DNA of 64,000 nucleotides from Parachryseolinea silvisoli (GTDB lineage Bacteria > Bacteroidota > Bacteroidia > Cytophagales > Cyclobacteriaceae). The notes below the pieces were generated by a model that saw nothing but the letters and a program-made list of their open reading frames with translations, was not told the origin of the DNA and did no database searches. Below are positions 1-9,700 of this stretch, one piece after another. The stretch lies in assembly GCF_021190955.1 (NCBI RefSeq), contig NZ_JAIOAO010000003.1, positions 558,001 through 622,000 on the forward strand, given 5' to 3'. Position 1 is the stretch's first letter. Every line of letters begins with the position of its first letter. A program made the position numbers and the translations under genes.

Positions 1-1748
1 ATGCCAATGGATCTGTGGTCTTTACGCCAGCGCCCAACTTCAGTGGGTCGACCACGGCCAACTACCGTGTGAACGACAATTCGGGCGCGATCTCGAACAC
101 GGCTACCATCACGATTTCCGTTGACGGCATCAACGACCCGCCGGGCTTTGACCAAATTCCCGATCAGTTTGTGTTGGAAAATTCGGCAGCACAAACTATC
201 ACCATTACCGGGGTAACCAAAGGTACCGGTGAAGATGCGCAGCAGCTGACGTGGTTTGTCTCTTCGGGTAATACCAACATCGTCTCATCGCCCACCATTA
301 CCTATAATGGTACGGGCAAACAAGCGACGCTTAAATACAACGTCGAGCCAGATGCTACGGGCACAGTGGTTGTCACGGTAAACGTGGTTGACAATGGCTC
401 GAATGTGTCGCCGAACCAGAATTCGTATACCCAGACCTTTACGGTCAATGTTGTCGAAGTAAACTTTACGTCGACGCCTGTCACGGTGGCGGTTCGCCAG
501 ACGCCGTATGTATACGACATTACCATCACCGACGTAGACCCGACGTTGACGATCGCGGCGGCGCAAAAACCGGCCTGGGCGACGCTGACCTCTACCGGTA
601 AAAACAAGGCTCGTTTGAGTGGTACGCCAGGGGCCGACGTTCCCGCCAGCAGTGTCGTGACGCTGCAGATTAAACAAGGCAGCAAGGTGCTGGCTACGCA
701 GGAGTTTACGCTGAAGGTAAACCGCCGGCCGGTTGTACAGCCCGTGGTTGTGACGTTAGAGGAGGACCAGTCTAAAGCTTTTGAAGCAGCTGCCTTTACG
801 GGTGCATTCACTGATCCGGATCAAGGCGATGTGCTGGCCGAAGTGCAGTTCCCGGTTATGCCGCGGCATGGGAATTTGTTGTTGAACGGAACGGCGATTA
901 CGCCGGCTACGCGTATCGAGGCTTCATTACTTCCGAATGTGGTATACCGCCCGGCGCAAGACTTTGTCGGCCAGGATACGCTGTATTGGAAGGCCAGCGA
1001 CGGCATGAGCTATAGCCTTGACAGCGCTCGGGTGGAGCTGACGGTTACGCCGGTGAACGATGCTCCCGTCATCTCTGACCTGGAAACAGAACCGTTGGAG
1101 CACGAGATAGCGGAAGAAACGCCGCAACAGATCACCAAGACTTTTACTATTACCGACCCGGATAACACCACGTTGGCCAGCGCGGAGATTGGCTTCCGTT
1201 TGCAAAGCTTCGATTTGGAAAAGGACCGGCTGGTGTTTACGAATACGGGCAAGATCACGGGGAACTACAACCAGCAGGCCGGCACGTTGTTACTGGCGGG
1301 GGAAGCCACGATACAAGAGTATATTGACGCGATTCGCAGCATTCAGTACGTTTACGTCAACTTTGAAGAAATTGAAGACGCGACGAAGAGTGTATACATC
1401 AACGTCTTTGACGGCAGCCTTTCCAGTGAGACGAAGGAGCGCCCGATCAAATTGGTCTACACCTTCCAGGACATCGACATTCCGAACGCCTTTACACCCA
1501 ATGGCGACGGCAGCAACGACGTATGGAAGATCGTTGACGCAGACAACAGCAACCCGGCGCAATACGAACAGTCCAAGACCCGCGTGTACGACAAACGCGG
1601 CCGGCTGGTGTTCGAGTCTAACGGTTTTTCGGCGTCGTGGGACGGCACCATCAAAGGTGAAGCATTGCCACCCGATACGTATTACTATACGATCGATCTT
1701 CAGTATGGCAATAAACGGTACAAAGGCATTGTCACCATCCTGAAATAA
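1..1748 (+). CDS. Large surface protein, 3' part, with gliding-motility C-terminal (CHU_C) sorting domain
   Basis: The reading frame is open to the left window edge (first full codon at base 3), so this is the C-terminal ~580 residues of a larger protein. What is visible is a chain of cadherin/tandem-95-like Ig folds (motifs FTPAPNFSG, VNDAPVI, ITDPDN) and a central putative-Ig segment. The last ~85 residues are a CHU_C domain, with the diagnostic FTPNGDGSNDVW, a YDKRG motif, SWDG and a final YKGIVTILK. In Bacteroidota this domain directs type B export by the type IX secretion system (T9SS) and surface attachment, as for SprB-type adhesins. The gene lies 8 bases before a PorP/SprF gene, the partner family such proteins require. 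Its function is inferred to be an adhesin or surface filament; the binding target cannot be told. Confidence 0.88.
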   Translation, partial: ANGSVVFTPAPNFSGSTTANYRVNDNSGAISNTATITISVDGINDPPGFDQIPDQFVLENSAAQTITITGVTKGTGEDAQQLTWFVSSGNTNIVSSPTITYNGTGKQATLKYNVEPDATGTVVVTVNVVDNGSNVSPNQNSYTQTFTVNVVEVNFTSTPVTVAVRQTPYVYDITITDVDPTLTIAAAQKPAWATLTSTGKNKARLSGTPGADVPASSVVTLQIKQGSKVLATQEFTLKVNRRPVVQPVVVTLEEDQSKAFEAAAFTGAFTDPDQGDVLAEVQFPVMPRHGNLLLNGTAITPATRIEASLLPNVVYRPAQDFVGQDTLYWKASDGMSYSLDSARVELTVTPVNDAPVISDLETEPLEHEIAEETPQQITKTFTITDPDNTTLASAEIGFRLQSFDLEKDRLVFTNTGKITGNYNQQAGTLLLAGEATIQEYIDAIRSIQYVYVNFEEIEDATKSVYINVFDGSLSSETKERPIKLVYTFQDIDIPNAFTPNGDGSNDVWKIVDADNSNPAQYEQSKTRVYDKRGRLVFESNGFSASWDGTIKGEALPPDTYYYTIDLQYGNKRYKGIVTILK

Positions 1749-1756
1749 TAATTCGC

Positions 1757-2764
1757 ATGAGATTAACGTTTACAGGTATATTTATTTTTGTATTGGTATG
1801 GGCTGTCCGGGGACAATATATTCCCAACAGCGGGCAGATGTTCCAGTTCGCGCCGGTGTACAATCCTGCGTTCAGCGGGGTGGAAGATTTTACAGATGTG
1901 AAGCTGGGGTATCGTCAGCAAATGACGAGCTATGGCAAGAACTCCCCGAAGTTTGTAAACCTGCTGGCCAATTTCCGGCTCAAGCAGCCGTTGGATATAG
2001 CGACGAATACGCTGCGGCCCAGCAACGCCAAGGCGGTATCGCGCCCCGGATTCGCTCCGGCGGGCAAACGCATGATCATTGGCGGGGGCGTGAATGTGTT
2101 CAATGAAAAGGTCGGCCTTGTGGAGCGCCTGGGTGGCGGCCTGACATACTCCATGCATTATCCGCTTTCAAAGAAGGTCCGGCTGTCGGCCGGTGTGACG
2201 GGTTTGATCGAACAGATCAACCTGGACACGGATGGCATCTATTTGGGCAGGGAACCCGACGCCGATCCGTTCTATGAGTATTTGATGAATGGGTCGTCTA
2301 AACAGACCAACCTGAGTGTACGCGGTGGCATGTTGTTATATGGTCAAAACTTTTATGTGGGTGTTTCGTATTTGCCGATTGTGACAAACGTACTGAAAGC
2401 ATCGGAGGTGAATTTTTCATCGTCATATTATCGCGCCACCGGCCAGTTTGGACTTGCGTTGCCAGCGGGTGCGGATTTTGTATTGAAACCGAGCGTGCTG
2501 GCCATTATGCAAATGGATAACTCGTTTTTGATTGACTACAGCGTGAAGGCGGACATCCGCGAACGCGCGTGGGTGGGATTGACATACCGCGATATCAAGG
2601 CGGCGGTGTTGCAAGTGGGATTTGATTTTACCCCGGTGATAGGAGCCGGTTATTCATACGAAATGTCTGTAGGCGAATTCAAACAATTTAATGACGGCAG
2701 CCACGACCTGGTGCTGTCCCTGCGTCTTAACAATTTCAAAAGCCAGCGTCAGTATACATGGTAA
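1757..2764 (+). CDS. PorP/SprF family type IX secretion system membrane protein
   Basis: The protein has 335 residues, usual for the family. It begins with a signal peptide (hydrophobic stretch to about residue 19) followed by the hallmark mature start QYIPNSGQMFQFAPVYNPAFSG. The rest is a series of amphipathic beta strands expected of an outer-membrane barrel (for example the GGGVNVFNEKVG and YLPIVTNVL regions), ending in an aromatic residue (W). Members such as SprF are needed for secretion or attachment of CHU_C-type cargo. It starts 8 bases after a CHU_C protein and its stop overlaps the next gene by 7 bases, so the three are probably one operon. The role as partner of the upstream protein is inferred from this arrangement. 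Confidence 0.9.
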   Translation: MRLTFTGIFIFVLVWAVRGQYIPNSGQMFQFAPVYNPAFSGVEDFTDVKLGYRQQMTSYGKNSPKFVNLLANFRLKQPLDIATNTLRPSNAKAVSRPGFAPAGKRMIIGGGVNVFNEKVGLVERLGGGLTYSMHYPLSKKVRLSAGVTGLIEQINLDTDGIYLGREPDADPFYEYLMNGSSKQTNLSVRGGMLLYGQNFYVGVSYLPIVTNVLKASEVNFSSSYYRATGQFGLALPAGADFVLKPSVLAIMQMDNSFLIDYSVKADIRERAWVGLTYRDIKAAVLQVGFDFTPVIGAGYSYEMSVGEFKQFNDGSHDLVLSLRLNNFKSQRQYTW

Positions 2765-4068
2765 GATCCACGTTTTTCCTGATCGCATGCCTGTCTATGC
2801 GCGCATTCGGCCAGGACATAAGCTTCCAGACTGTTCAAAAACTGCCGGGTACGGTAAATTCGGAGTTCGAGGAATCGATGCCGCTGCTTTCACCCGACGG
2901 TACGACATTGTACTTCACGCGGTTTATGCACCCATCCAATATTGGCGGCAAGTATTCCGGCACGGATGTATGGGTGAGCACGTTTGACGCTGCCCGTCGC
3001 GGCTGGCAGAAAAGCGACAACCGCAAGGTGAGTTTTAACAACCGTGGCAGCCAGGCGGTAGTGGGCATCTCGGCAAAGGGAGACGTGTTGTATTTGCTCA
3101 ATACGTCGTCGACCAAGAAGGTTAATGGCATCTATTTTTCTAAGCTATTGTCGTCGGGTTGGACCGCTCCTGAATTGGTGCCTGTGGAGGGGATCGATTC
3201 GCAGGGTTTTTTCAGTCCGTATGTATCGCCTGATTTCGACGTCATCATCTTTTCCATGAAGGGAGCTGACAGTCGCGGGCAGGAGGATTTGTACGTAAGC
3301 ATCAAGAATGCAAACGGACAATGGGGCAAACCAAAGAATATGGGGCCTACGATCAATACAAGCGGTTTTGAGATTTCGCCGTTCTTATCCGCAGACAAAA
3401 AGCGACTGTACTTTTCCAGCGATGGGCATACCGGCAAGGGTGATGCCGACGTGTTCTACAGCGACCGGATGTACGACAACTGGGAGACATGGTCGACTCC
3501 GAAGAACCTGGGTGCGCCGATCAACACGAAAGGATTTGATGCTTATTTTTCCCTATGTGGCGATAGTGTGGCATTTTTTGCCAGCAATCGCGATGGGAAA
3601 TTCAGCGATATTTACCGGTCCTCCGTTAACAAACAAAAAAGTGTGGTGCCGGTGCAACAAACGGCCCCTGACAACGCTTACCAATCCGTACCGAAAACGG
3701 ATTCATCGAAGCCCAACGAGGTTTATCTAACGAGCGCTGAAATTCAAGCATTGTTGGGCCTGAAACTTGATACGCGGATCAAGTTTAGTCCGGGATCGTT
3801 TCAAGTGGAAGACAATTCGCGCGAATTACTTTTTTTTATAGCCAACAAGGTGGCGTCCCGAAAGGATGTTGCGATGCGGCTGGTGGGATATTCGGACGGG
3901 ACTGGATCAGAAGGATACGGCCTGGAGCTTGCGCGCATGCGTGCAGCGTCGATACGTGACTTTTTTATCAGTAACGGATTGGAGTATCACACCATTGTTT
4001 CGCAAGGAAACGCAGACAGAAATGCCAGTCAAACCGGGTTGGTCGAAATTTTATTTTACAAAAGATAG
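2758..4068 (+). CDS. OmpA-family protein with PD40 beta-propeller repeats
   Basis: This 436-residue protein starts with a short signal peptide, probably cleaved after AFG before QDISF. An LIAC lipobox-like tetrapeptide at residues 8-11 also exists, but the hydrophobic stretch before it is very short. Residues ~30-300 hold PD40/WD40-like propeller repeats (SPDGTTLYFTR, SADKKRLYFSSDG, with GKGDADVFYS). Residues ~325-436 are an OmpA-like peptidoglycan-binding domain, with IKFSPGSFQ, the GYSDGTGSEGYG turn and an ARMRAASIRDFF helix containing the conserved Asp and Arg. The layout resembles PorE of the T9SS but lacks a TPR segment. The 7-base overlap with the PorP/SprF gene suggests it tethers that complex to the cell wall. 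Confidence 0.87.
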   Translation: MVRSTFFLIACLSMRAFGQDISFQTVQKLPGTVNSEFEESMPLLSPDGTTLYFTRFMHPSNIGGKYSGTDVWVSTFDAARRGWQKSDNRKVSFNNRGSQAVVGISAKGDVLYLLNTSSTKKVNGIYFSKLLSSGWTAPELVPVEGIDSQGFFSPYVSPDFDVIIFSMKGADSRGQEDLYVSIKNANGQWGKPKNMGPTINTSGFEISPFLSADKKRLYFSSDGHTGKGDADVFYSDRMYDNWETWSTPKNLGAPINTKGFDAYFSLCGDSVAFFASNRDGKFSDIYRSSVNKQKSVVPVQQTAPDNAYQSVPKTDSSKPNEVYLTSAEIQALLGLKLDTRIKFSPGSFQVEDNSRELLFFIANKVASRKDVAMRLVGYSDGTGSEGYGLELARMRAASIRDFFISNGLEYHTIVSQGNADRNASQTGLVEILFYKR

Positions 4069-4106
4069 CTCATTGCTTAAATTGGTACTTTTATAAGGAT
4101 TTTACT

Positions 4107-6329
4107 ATGGATGTTCTGGTCATTTGGAGGCTTTTGCTGCGGAGAAAATGGATTTTGATACTGGTGCCGACGGTAGCTGCCTCCATCGCCTTTTATTACA
4201 AGTTTACGGCAGCCCGGGAGTTTCGGTCTACCTTGCAATTAGCAACAGGGTTTACCGTCAACGAGCAGGTTCGTGTCAGCGACGAACGCTTCAGCTTATA
4301 CGAAGCGGATGTGAAGTTTAACAACCTGATCGAGTCGATCAACTCGCCGCAGGCTATCGGCCTGTTGTCGTACCGCCTCATGCTGCACGACTTGCAAGAC
4401 AAGGCCCCCTTCCGTAGTCCCAAGAACCCGGAAACACTTCGCAACAAGGCGTTCCTGGAAATTGCCGAAAAGATATTGCTGGCCAAGGCCGATTCCATGA
4501 CCATGCTTAACGCCAGCAACGCGGATGAACGCCGCGTGTCCGGCTTGTTGAAAGAGTATGGTTATGATGCCAAGTCGCTGCGGAAAAGCCTGTCGGTGAA
4601 GCGCGTGAATTTTACCGACTTTGTCTCCCTGGAGTATTTGTCGGAAAACCCCCGGTTGTCGGCCTTTATGGTCAATACGCTGGCGGACGAATTCCTGCGC
4701 TACAACCGCGTTGCCAAAAATGAACGTTCGACCGAGTCGGTGGACTTCTTCAAGGACCTGGTGACGCAGAAAAGAGAAACACTCGACATTTTGGGCGAGA
4801 AGATGCGGCAGTATAAAGAGGCGAACAACGTATTGAACATCGAGCTGCAAAGCGCGACCAACATCGATCAGATCAGTGATCTGGAAAAACGTCGTACAGA
4901 AGTAGAGTCGGATATCAACCAGTACCGTCTTTCGATCCGCCGCCTGGACAAACAGATCGGGCAGCTGAGCGGCGTCGGCTCAACGGAAAGCCGGGGTGGT
5001 GACAATCAGAAGATCGTCCGCCTCAGGAATGCCATAAACGAAATGAATTCGCGCTATATCGCAGGCGGCTCTTCCGACCGGAGGCTGCTGGATTCGATCA
5101 AGACCTTGCGCGACCAGTATAGTGAGATGAGCAGCGCGTCCGCCACGACCAGTGGTGACGGCGGCGTAAGCCCTGCCGCCAAGGTGCGCGATCTGATTGA
5201 AAAGAAAGCGGAATATGAAACTTCCCTGGAAGTGTCGGAAGCCAGCCTGGCTTCCATTAGTTCGAAGCTAAATGCCCTGCGCTACAATGTGTCGGGTTTA
5301 ACCAGCAAAGAGGCAATCCTCGCCGATATTCAACGCGAGATCGATGTTGCGACGCAGGAGTACCGCGAAGCGCAGGAGAAGTATAACCTGGCGCAGAACA
5401 CGGCGAATGCCAGTAACCCGCTACGTATCATTTTGCGCGGCCTGCCGCCGGCGGAGCATGAACCGTCTAAGACAATCGTCGTAACATTGCTGGCGGGTGT
5501 AGCCAGTTTCTTCCTGTGTGCTTTCACGATCATTTTCCTGGAGTTTGTTGACACGCGCGTGAAGTCGCCGTTCTACTTCCAGAAGTCCGTGAACATGAAT
5601 TTGTCGGGTACCCTGAACGTGATCAAGGGCAACACAGACTTTGCCTTCCTGTTCGACAAAAACATTACCGACAACAATCTGCTTACGTTTAAGCAGCTGA
5701 TCCGTAAGCTGCGCTTTGAGATCGAGCGGCAGAACGCGAAGGTGATCCTGGTGACCAGCATGAAGCAGGGCGAGGGGAAGACCTTTACCATCCTGGGCCT
5801 GGCGTTTTCGCTGAGCCTGATTCAAAAGAAAGTATTGATCATCGATACAAACTTCAAGAATACCGCGCTGACCAAATTGTTGGTGAAGTCGAAATTTAAA
5901 AAGTTGAAAGGTGCGAATGGCGTGACCGCAGAAGGGGAAGCGAACCAGCTGCTCAGCCACGAGCCGGAAGATGACTTTAGCAAAGAGCGTGACTTTATCT
6001 CGCACACGAAATACAAAAACATTCACGTGATCGGCAGCCGGGTAGACAATGATTCTCCGTCGGAGATCCTGTCGGGCCGCGACTTCCTGGGGATGCTTGC
6101 CGAATTGAAGATGGTATATGACTACATCTTCCTGGAAGGTGCCGCGATGAATGACTTTCCTGATACAAAAGAGCTGATCGGCTATGCCGACAAAGTAGTT
6201 GCCGTATTCTCGGCAGAATCTGTGGTAAAACAGCTGGACAAAGATTCCATCAGCTATCTGAATCAGTTCAACGGCAAGATCGTTGGCGCTGTACTGAACC
6301 GTGTAGAAGTAAAAGACCTCGACCTGTAA
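4107..6329 (+). CDS. Wzz/BY-kinase-like exopolysaccharide co-polymerase
   Basis: This 740-residue protein has a first membrane segment near residues 14-31, a long periplasmic part with a predicted coiled coil (~205-430), a second membrane segment near 455-477, and a cytoplasmic P-loop domain from ~530. The P-loop domain shows a Walker A-like MKQGEGKT (~552-559) and a Walker A'-like VLIIDTNF. This is the layout of polysaccharide co-polymerases that set chain length and drive export. It departs from typical tyrosine autokinases in two ways: the Walker B region reads YIFLEGAAM instead of a DTPP-type motif, and there is no tyrosine-rich tail (the protein ends EVKDLDL). Autokinase activity is therefore doubtful. 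It is the first gene of the glycan locus; the next gene starts 14 bases downstream. Confidence 0.85.
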   Translation: MDVLVIWRLLLRRKWILILVPTVAASIAFYYKFTAAREFRSTLQLATGFTVNEQVRVSDERFSLYEADVKFNNLIESINSPQAIGLLSYRLMLHDLQDKAPFRSPKNPETLRNKAFLEIAEKILLAKADSMTMLNASNADERRVSGLLKEYGYDAKSLRKSLSVKRVNFTDFVSLEYLSENPRLSAFMVNTLADEFLRYNRVAKNERSTESVDFFKDLVTQKRETLDILGEKMRQYKEANNVLNIELQSATNIDQISDLEKRRTEVESDINQYRLSIRRLDKQIGQLSGVGSTESRGGDNQKIVRLRNAINEMNSRYIAGGSSDRRLLDSIKTLRDQYSEMSSASATTSGDGGVSPAAKVRDLIEKKAEYETSLEVSEASLASISSKLNALRYNVSGLTSKEAILADIQREIDVATQEYREAQEKYNLAQNTANASNPLRIILRGLPPAEHEPSKTIVVTLLAGVASFFLCAFTIIFLEFVDTRVKSPFYFQKSVNMNLSGTLNVIKGNTDFAFLFDKNITDNNLLTFKQLIRKLRFEIERQNAKVILVTSMKQGEGKTFTILGLAFSLSLIQKKVLIIDTNFKNTALTKLLVKSKFKKLKGANGVTAEGEANQLLSHEPEDDFSKERDFISHTKYKNIHVIGSRVDNDSPSEILSGRDFLGMLAELKMVYDYIFLEGAAMNDFPDTKELIGYADKVVAVFSAESVVKQLDKDSISYLNQFNGKIVGAVLNRVEVKDLDL

Positions 6330-6343
6330 CCCCCTATCATTCC

Positions 6344-7111
6344 ATGGATTCGCGCGAATCGATTATCCGGCAGTCAAAATTTCAGCGAGTATTACAGTAT
6401 ATTGAAAAGTTTGGCTTCTTTACCGCTATGCGGCTGGTGCTCTCTCTGAAAATGGGAAAGGGCCAGGCCACTTTCAAATATGGTAAGAACGTGTTGTACA
6501 TACGCAAAGGCACGTCGGACGTGCAGGCGTTCGAGCAGATCTTTTTGCTCGACGACTATGATATTAAGGTGGCGAATGTGTCGCCGCGACTAATTGTCGA
6601 CGCGGGTGCCAATGTGGGCTATGCGTCGCTTTACTTTGCCAACAGATATCCGGGGGCGACAATCGTAGCGGTGGAGCCGGAGTCGCAGAATTATCAACTG
6701 CTTTGCAAAAACACGGCGGGTTATCCCAATATCAAAGCGGTTAAGTCAGCGGTGTGGAATGAAGACACGCATTTGCGCGTAGTAGATCAAGGCTTGGGCT
6801 CATGGGGCTTTACCGTAGAGTCTTGCGGTCCGAGCGATCCGGGCGCATTCAAAGCTACGTCTATAGGCACATTGCTGAGCGACACCGGCGAGAGCAGCAT
6901 CGATATTCTAAAGATGGATATCGAGGGGGCGGAGAAGGAAGTTTTCACCACAAACTACCAACAGTGGTTGCCGAACGTGAGCGTGATGATCGTCGAGCTG
7001 CATGACCGGATCAAGGCCGGTACCTCAGACGTTTTTTACAAGGCCATTGAGGGTCAGAATTTCTCGATCCAGGAAAAAGGGGAGAACCTGATCTTGTCGA
7101 AGGTACGCTAA
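6344..7111 (+). CDS. FkbM-family SAM-dependent methyltransferase
   Basis: This 255-residue protein carries the FkbM signatures: the SAM-binding VDAGANVGYASLYFANRYPG, an acidic VAVEPE after strand 2, and IDILKMDIEGAEKEVF, the family's KxDxEGxE motif. Family members O-methylate sugars or polyketides. The position between a co-polymerase and a flippase points to methylation of a glycan precursor, perhaps as a chain cap or decoration; that role is an inference. The domain fills most of the protein, with ~75 N-terminal residues of unclear role. Confidence 0.86.
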   Translation: MDSRESIIRQSKFQRVLQYIEKFGFFTAMRLVLSLKMGKGQATFKYGKNVLYIRKGTSDVQAFEQIFLLDDYDIKVANVSPRLIVDAGANVGYASLYFANRYPGATIVAVEPESQNYQLLCKNTAGYPNIKAVKSAVWNEDTHLRVVDQGLGSWGFTVESCGPSDPGAFKATSIGTLLSDTGESSIDILKMDIEGAEKEVFTTNYQQWLPNVSVMIVELHDRIKAGTSDVFYKAIEGQNFSIQEKGENLILSKVR

Positions 7112-7132
7112 TCATGAATTCACACACACGGC

Positions 7133-8488
7133 ATGTCCACACAGGGTAAAGGATATTGGCTCAGGTCAGGAGCATACACGATCATGCAACGTTCGTCCAT
7201 GCTTCTCTTTGGCGTGGGCAGTTTTATGATCCTGACGCGGATGCTGCCTAAAGATGAGTTTGGTATCTGGTCGCTCTTCCTTTCGATTACAACGCTCTTT
7301 GAAGTAGCCCGCAACGGGCTGATTCAAAACGCGCTGATCAAATACCTGAATTCAAATGATCGCCCCGATCATCCATCCATTACAACTGCATCGGTATACC
7401 TGAATATCATTCTGACACTTATCAGCCTGGTGGCGATCTACTTCCTGGCAGACCTTTCGGCCATGTTGTTCGAGACGGATAAGATCAAGCCTTTATTCTA
7501 CGGCTATATGCTGATTTCGGTGATACTGGCGCCGTACTCGCAGTTTGAATTTTTACAACAGGCTAACTTCCGCTTTCAGGGTATCTTTGTTTCCACCTTC
7601 GTTCGCCAGGGGTTGTTCTTTGTCGGTGTGGTGGTGGCATTTCTGGCAGGCTGGGAAATCACCTTAACATACCTGATACTGGGACAGACCGCTGCGCTGG
7701 CTGTAGCGACCATCGTATCGTATTTCTTTACGCGCGACTATCTGGCGTTGGACTATCGCTATCGTGCGGAGTGGATCTGGAAGCTGTTCCATTATGGAAA
7801 ATATGTATTTGGTACGAATATCAGCGGAAAGATCTTCAGCAGCATGGACCAGATCCTGCTCGGCAGCATGATCTCGACCAGTTCGGTTGCGGACTATAAT
7901 GCTGCCGTGCGCATTACGATGTTGGTCGATGTGCCGACCAGCTCGGCCGCGCAGGTGGTGTTTCCACAGAGTGCGCGCATCGCCAATCAGAATGACAAGC
8001 ATGCCTTGCGCTTGCTGTATGAAAAGTCGGTGGCCGTTATTCTGCTTTTTCTGATCCCGTTTGTGATCGGTATATTTTTGTTTCCCAAGTTGATCGTGTA
8101 CATCATTGCTGGTGGCGCGTATTATGAAACGATTGATATCCTGCGGGTGACGATCTTGTATTCGGTGTTGGTGCCGTTTACGCGGCAGTCGGGCACCATC
8201 TGGGATTCGATGGGGCTGCCCCGGTTTAGTTTTTATTTTACCTTGGCCATTGCCCTGCTGAATATTGCCCTGAACTACTTTTTCATTTTGCAGTTCGGTG
8301 TGATCGGTGCCGCCTACGGCACGTTTGCCAGCTACTTTATAGGCTTTGTGGGGACGCTGGTGGTGATGCGCCGGATGCTTGGCGTACAGCTGTCGGAGAT
8401 CCTGCGGTATGTGGGATATTACTTCCGGTATAGCATAACCCTGGTTTCGGAACGGATCAACTCAAAACGCATTAGCAAGACCCTCTAA
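7133..8488 (+). CDS. Wzx-like oligosaccharide flippase (MOP superfamily)
   Basis: This 451-residue polytopic membrane protein has about 12 predicted helices. The N-terminal half shows the flippase pattern (an early YTIMQRSSMLLFGVGSFMI helix and a PKDEFGIWSL loop). The C-terminal half carries the usual late helices (FYFTLAIALLNIALNYF, GAAYGTFASYF). Such proteins move undecaprenyl-diphosphate-linked repeat units across the inner membrane. Its neighbours, a co-polymerase upstream and a GT plus O-antigen ligase-like polymerase downstream, make a Wzx/Wzy-type pathway likely. The stop codon directly abuts the start of the next gene, which suggests translational coupling. The substrate cannot be read from the sequence. 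Confidence 0.85.
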   Translation: MSTQGKGYWLRSGAYTIMQRSSMLLFGVGSFMILTRMLPKDEFGIWSLFLSITTLFEVARNGLIQNALIKYLNSNDRPDHPSITTASVYLNIILTLISLVAIYFLADLSAMLFETDKIKPLFYGYMLISVILAPYSQFEFLQQANFRFQGIFVSTFVRQGLFFVGVVVAFLAGWEITLTYLILGQTAALAVATIVSYFFTRDYLALDYRYRAEWIWKLFHYGKYVFGTNISGKIFSSMDQILLGSMISTSSVADYNAAVRITMLVDVPTSSAAQVVFPQSARIANQNDKHALRLLYEKSVAVILLFLIPFVIGIFLFPKLIVYIIAGGAYYETIDILRVTILYSVLVPFTRQSGTIWDSMGLPRFSFYFTLAIALLNIALNYFFILQFGVIGAAYGTFASYFIGFVGTLVVMRRMLGVQLSEILRYVGYYFRYSITLVSERINSKRISKTL

Positions 8489-9700
8489 ATGATTACCGGT
8501 AAAGACTTTGTTTTTTTTGGCATGCAGTCGTGGGATACCCCCATTGGCAGCAACTGTAAAAATATTGCCATGGAGGTGGCCCGTCACAACCGGGTGCTAT
8601 ATATCAATCGCGCGGCGGACCGTTATTCGTTGTGGCGGGGTGACAAATCCCCCGAGGTAGTCAATCGTCGCCGTGTGATGCGCGGAGAGCTGCCTGTCAT
8701 GGAACAGCTTTCGCCGAATTTCTGGGTGTATACACCGCCTGTTGTACTCGACTCGGTCAACTGGGTGCGCCCGCAAGCGTTGTTTGATGCCTGGACGAAG
8801 ATTAACAATCAACGCCTGGGGCGTTCGATTCAGAAGGCCATTCAGCAAGTTGGCTTCCGGGATTTTTACCTCTTCAATGACAACGATTTTCTGCGCGGTC
8901 CCCATATTCAGGACGTGTTGAAGCCGGCGGTGACGATCTACTACATCCGCGACTTCTTGCTGGCACAAGACTACTTTAAGCGGCATGGCGAGCGTACAGA
9001 ACCCGCGCTGATGAAACAAGCCGACGTCGTGGTGGCCAACTCGACCTACCTGGCCAACTATGCGCGTAAATACAACAGACATTCATACTTTATCGGGCAG
9101 GGCTGCGACCTCTCGGCGTTTTCGCCGGAGGCCGGGTACGCCATTCCCGACGACATAAAACCGCTCCGGCGGCCGATCATTGGCTATGCCGGCGCGTTGT
9201 TGGAATTCCGTCTGGACATTGCCACGATACGTCACCTGGCCGTTAGCCGGCCCGACTGGCAAGTGGTGCTTGTCGGTCCCGAAGACGATGCTTTCCGCCG
9301 CAGTGATTTACATGGTTTGCCCAATGTACATTTTCTGGGCGCCAAACCTTTTGACCAGGTGCCGGCGTATATCAACAGCTTTGACGTCTGCATCAATCCG
9401 CAGGCGCTCAACCTGAACACGGTCGGCAACTATCCACGCAAGGTAGATGAGTACCTGGCGCTGGGGAAGCCGGTGGTGGCCACGGCCACGGAAGCCATGG
9501 AGCTTTTTGCGGGGCATTCGTATCTGTGTGCTGACAAGGAAGCGTATGTTGGCCAGGTCGAGCGTGCGCTTGCAGAAGACGATGCTGACCGCCAGCGTGC
9601 CCGCCGGGCGTTTGCGCTGGGGCACACCTGGGAGAACAATGTAGCAGAATTATATCGCGCCATCAATCTGGCTATACCTGAAGCTGTTTATGCGAAATAG
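8489..9700 (+). CDS. GT-B fold glycosyltransferase (group 1/GT4-like)
   Basis: This 403-residue cytoplasmic protein has a GT-B layout. The C-terminal half (~200-390) shows PIIGYAGALLEFRLDIATI, WQVVLVGPEDDAF, PNVHFLGAKP and the nucleotide-sugar motif KVDEYLALGKPVVAT. The acceptor-binding N-terminal half starts DFVFFGMQSWDTPIGSN. It probably adds one sugar to the lipid-linked repeat unit. The ATG immediately follows the flippase stop. An 11-base overlap links its 3' end to a tiny membrane-protein gene. Donor and acceptor are unknown. Confidence 0.85.
   Translation: MITGKDFVFFGMQSWDTPIGSNCKNIAMEVARHNRVLYINRAADRYSLWRGDKSPEVVNRRRVMRGELPVMEQLSPNFWVYTPPVVLDSVNWVRPQALFDAWTKINNQRLGRSIQKAIQQVGFRDFYLFNDNDFLRGPHIQDVLKPAVTIYYIRDFLLAQDYFKRHGERTEPALMKQADVVVANSTYLANYARKYNRHSYFIGQGCDLSAFSPEAGYAIPDDIKPLRRPIIGYAGALLEFRLDIATIRHLAVSRPDWQVVLVGPEDDAFRRSDLHGLPNVHFLGAKPFDQVPAYINSFDVCINPQALNLNTVGNYPRKVDEYLALGKPVVATATEAMELFAGHSYLCADKEAYVGQVERALAEDDADRQRARRAFALGHTWENNVAELYRAINLAIPEAVYAK

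Noticed and set aside
2758-2800. Lipobox-like LIAC in the OmpA-family protein
   Set aside because: The hydrophobic stretch before the Cys is too short; an ordinary signal peptidase I site after AFG fits better, though a lipoprotein cannot be ruled out.
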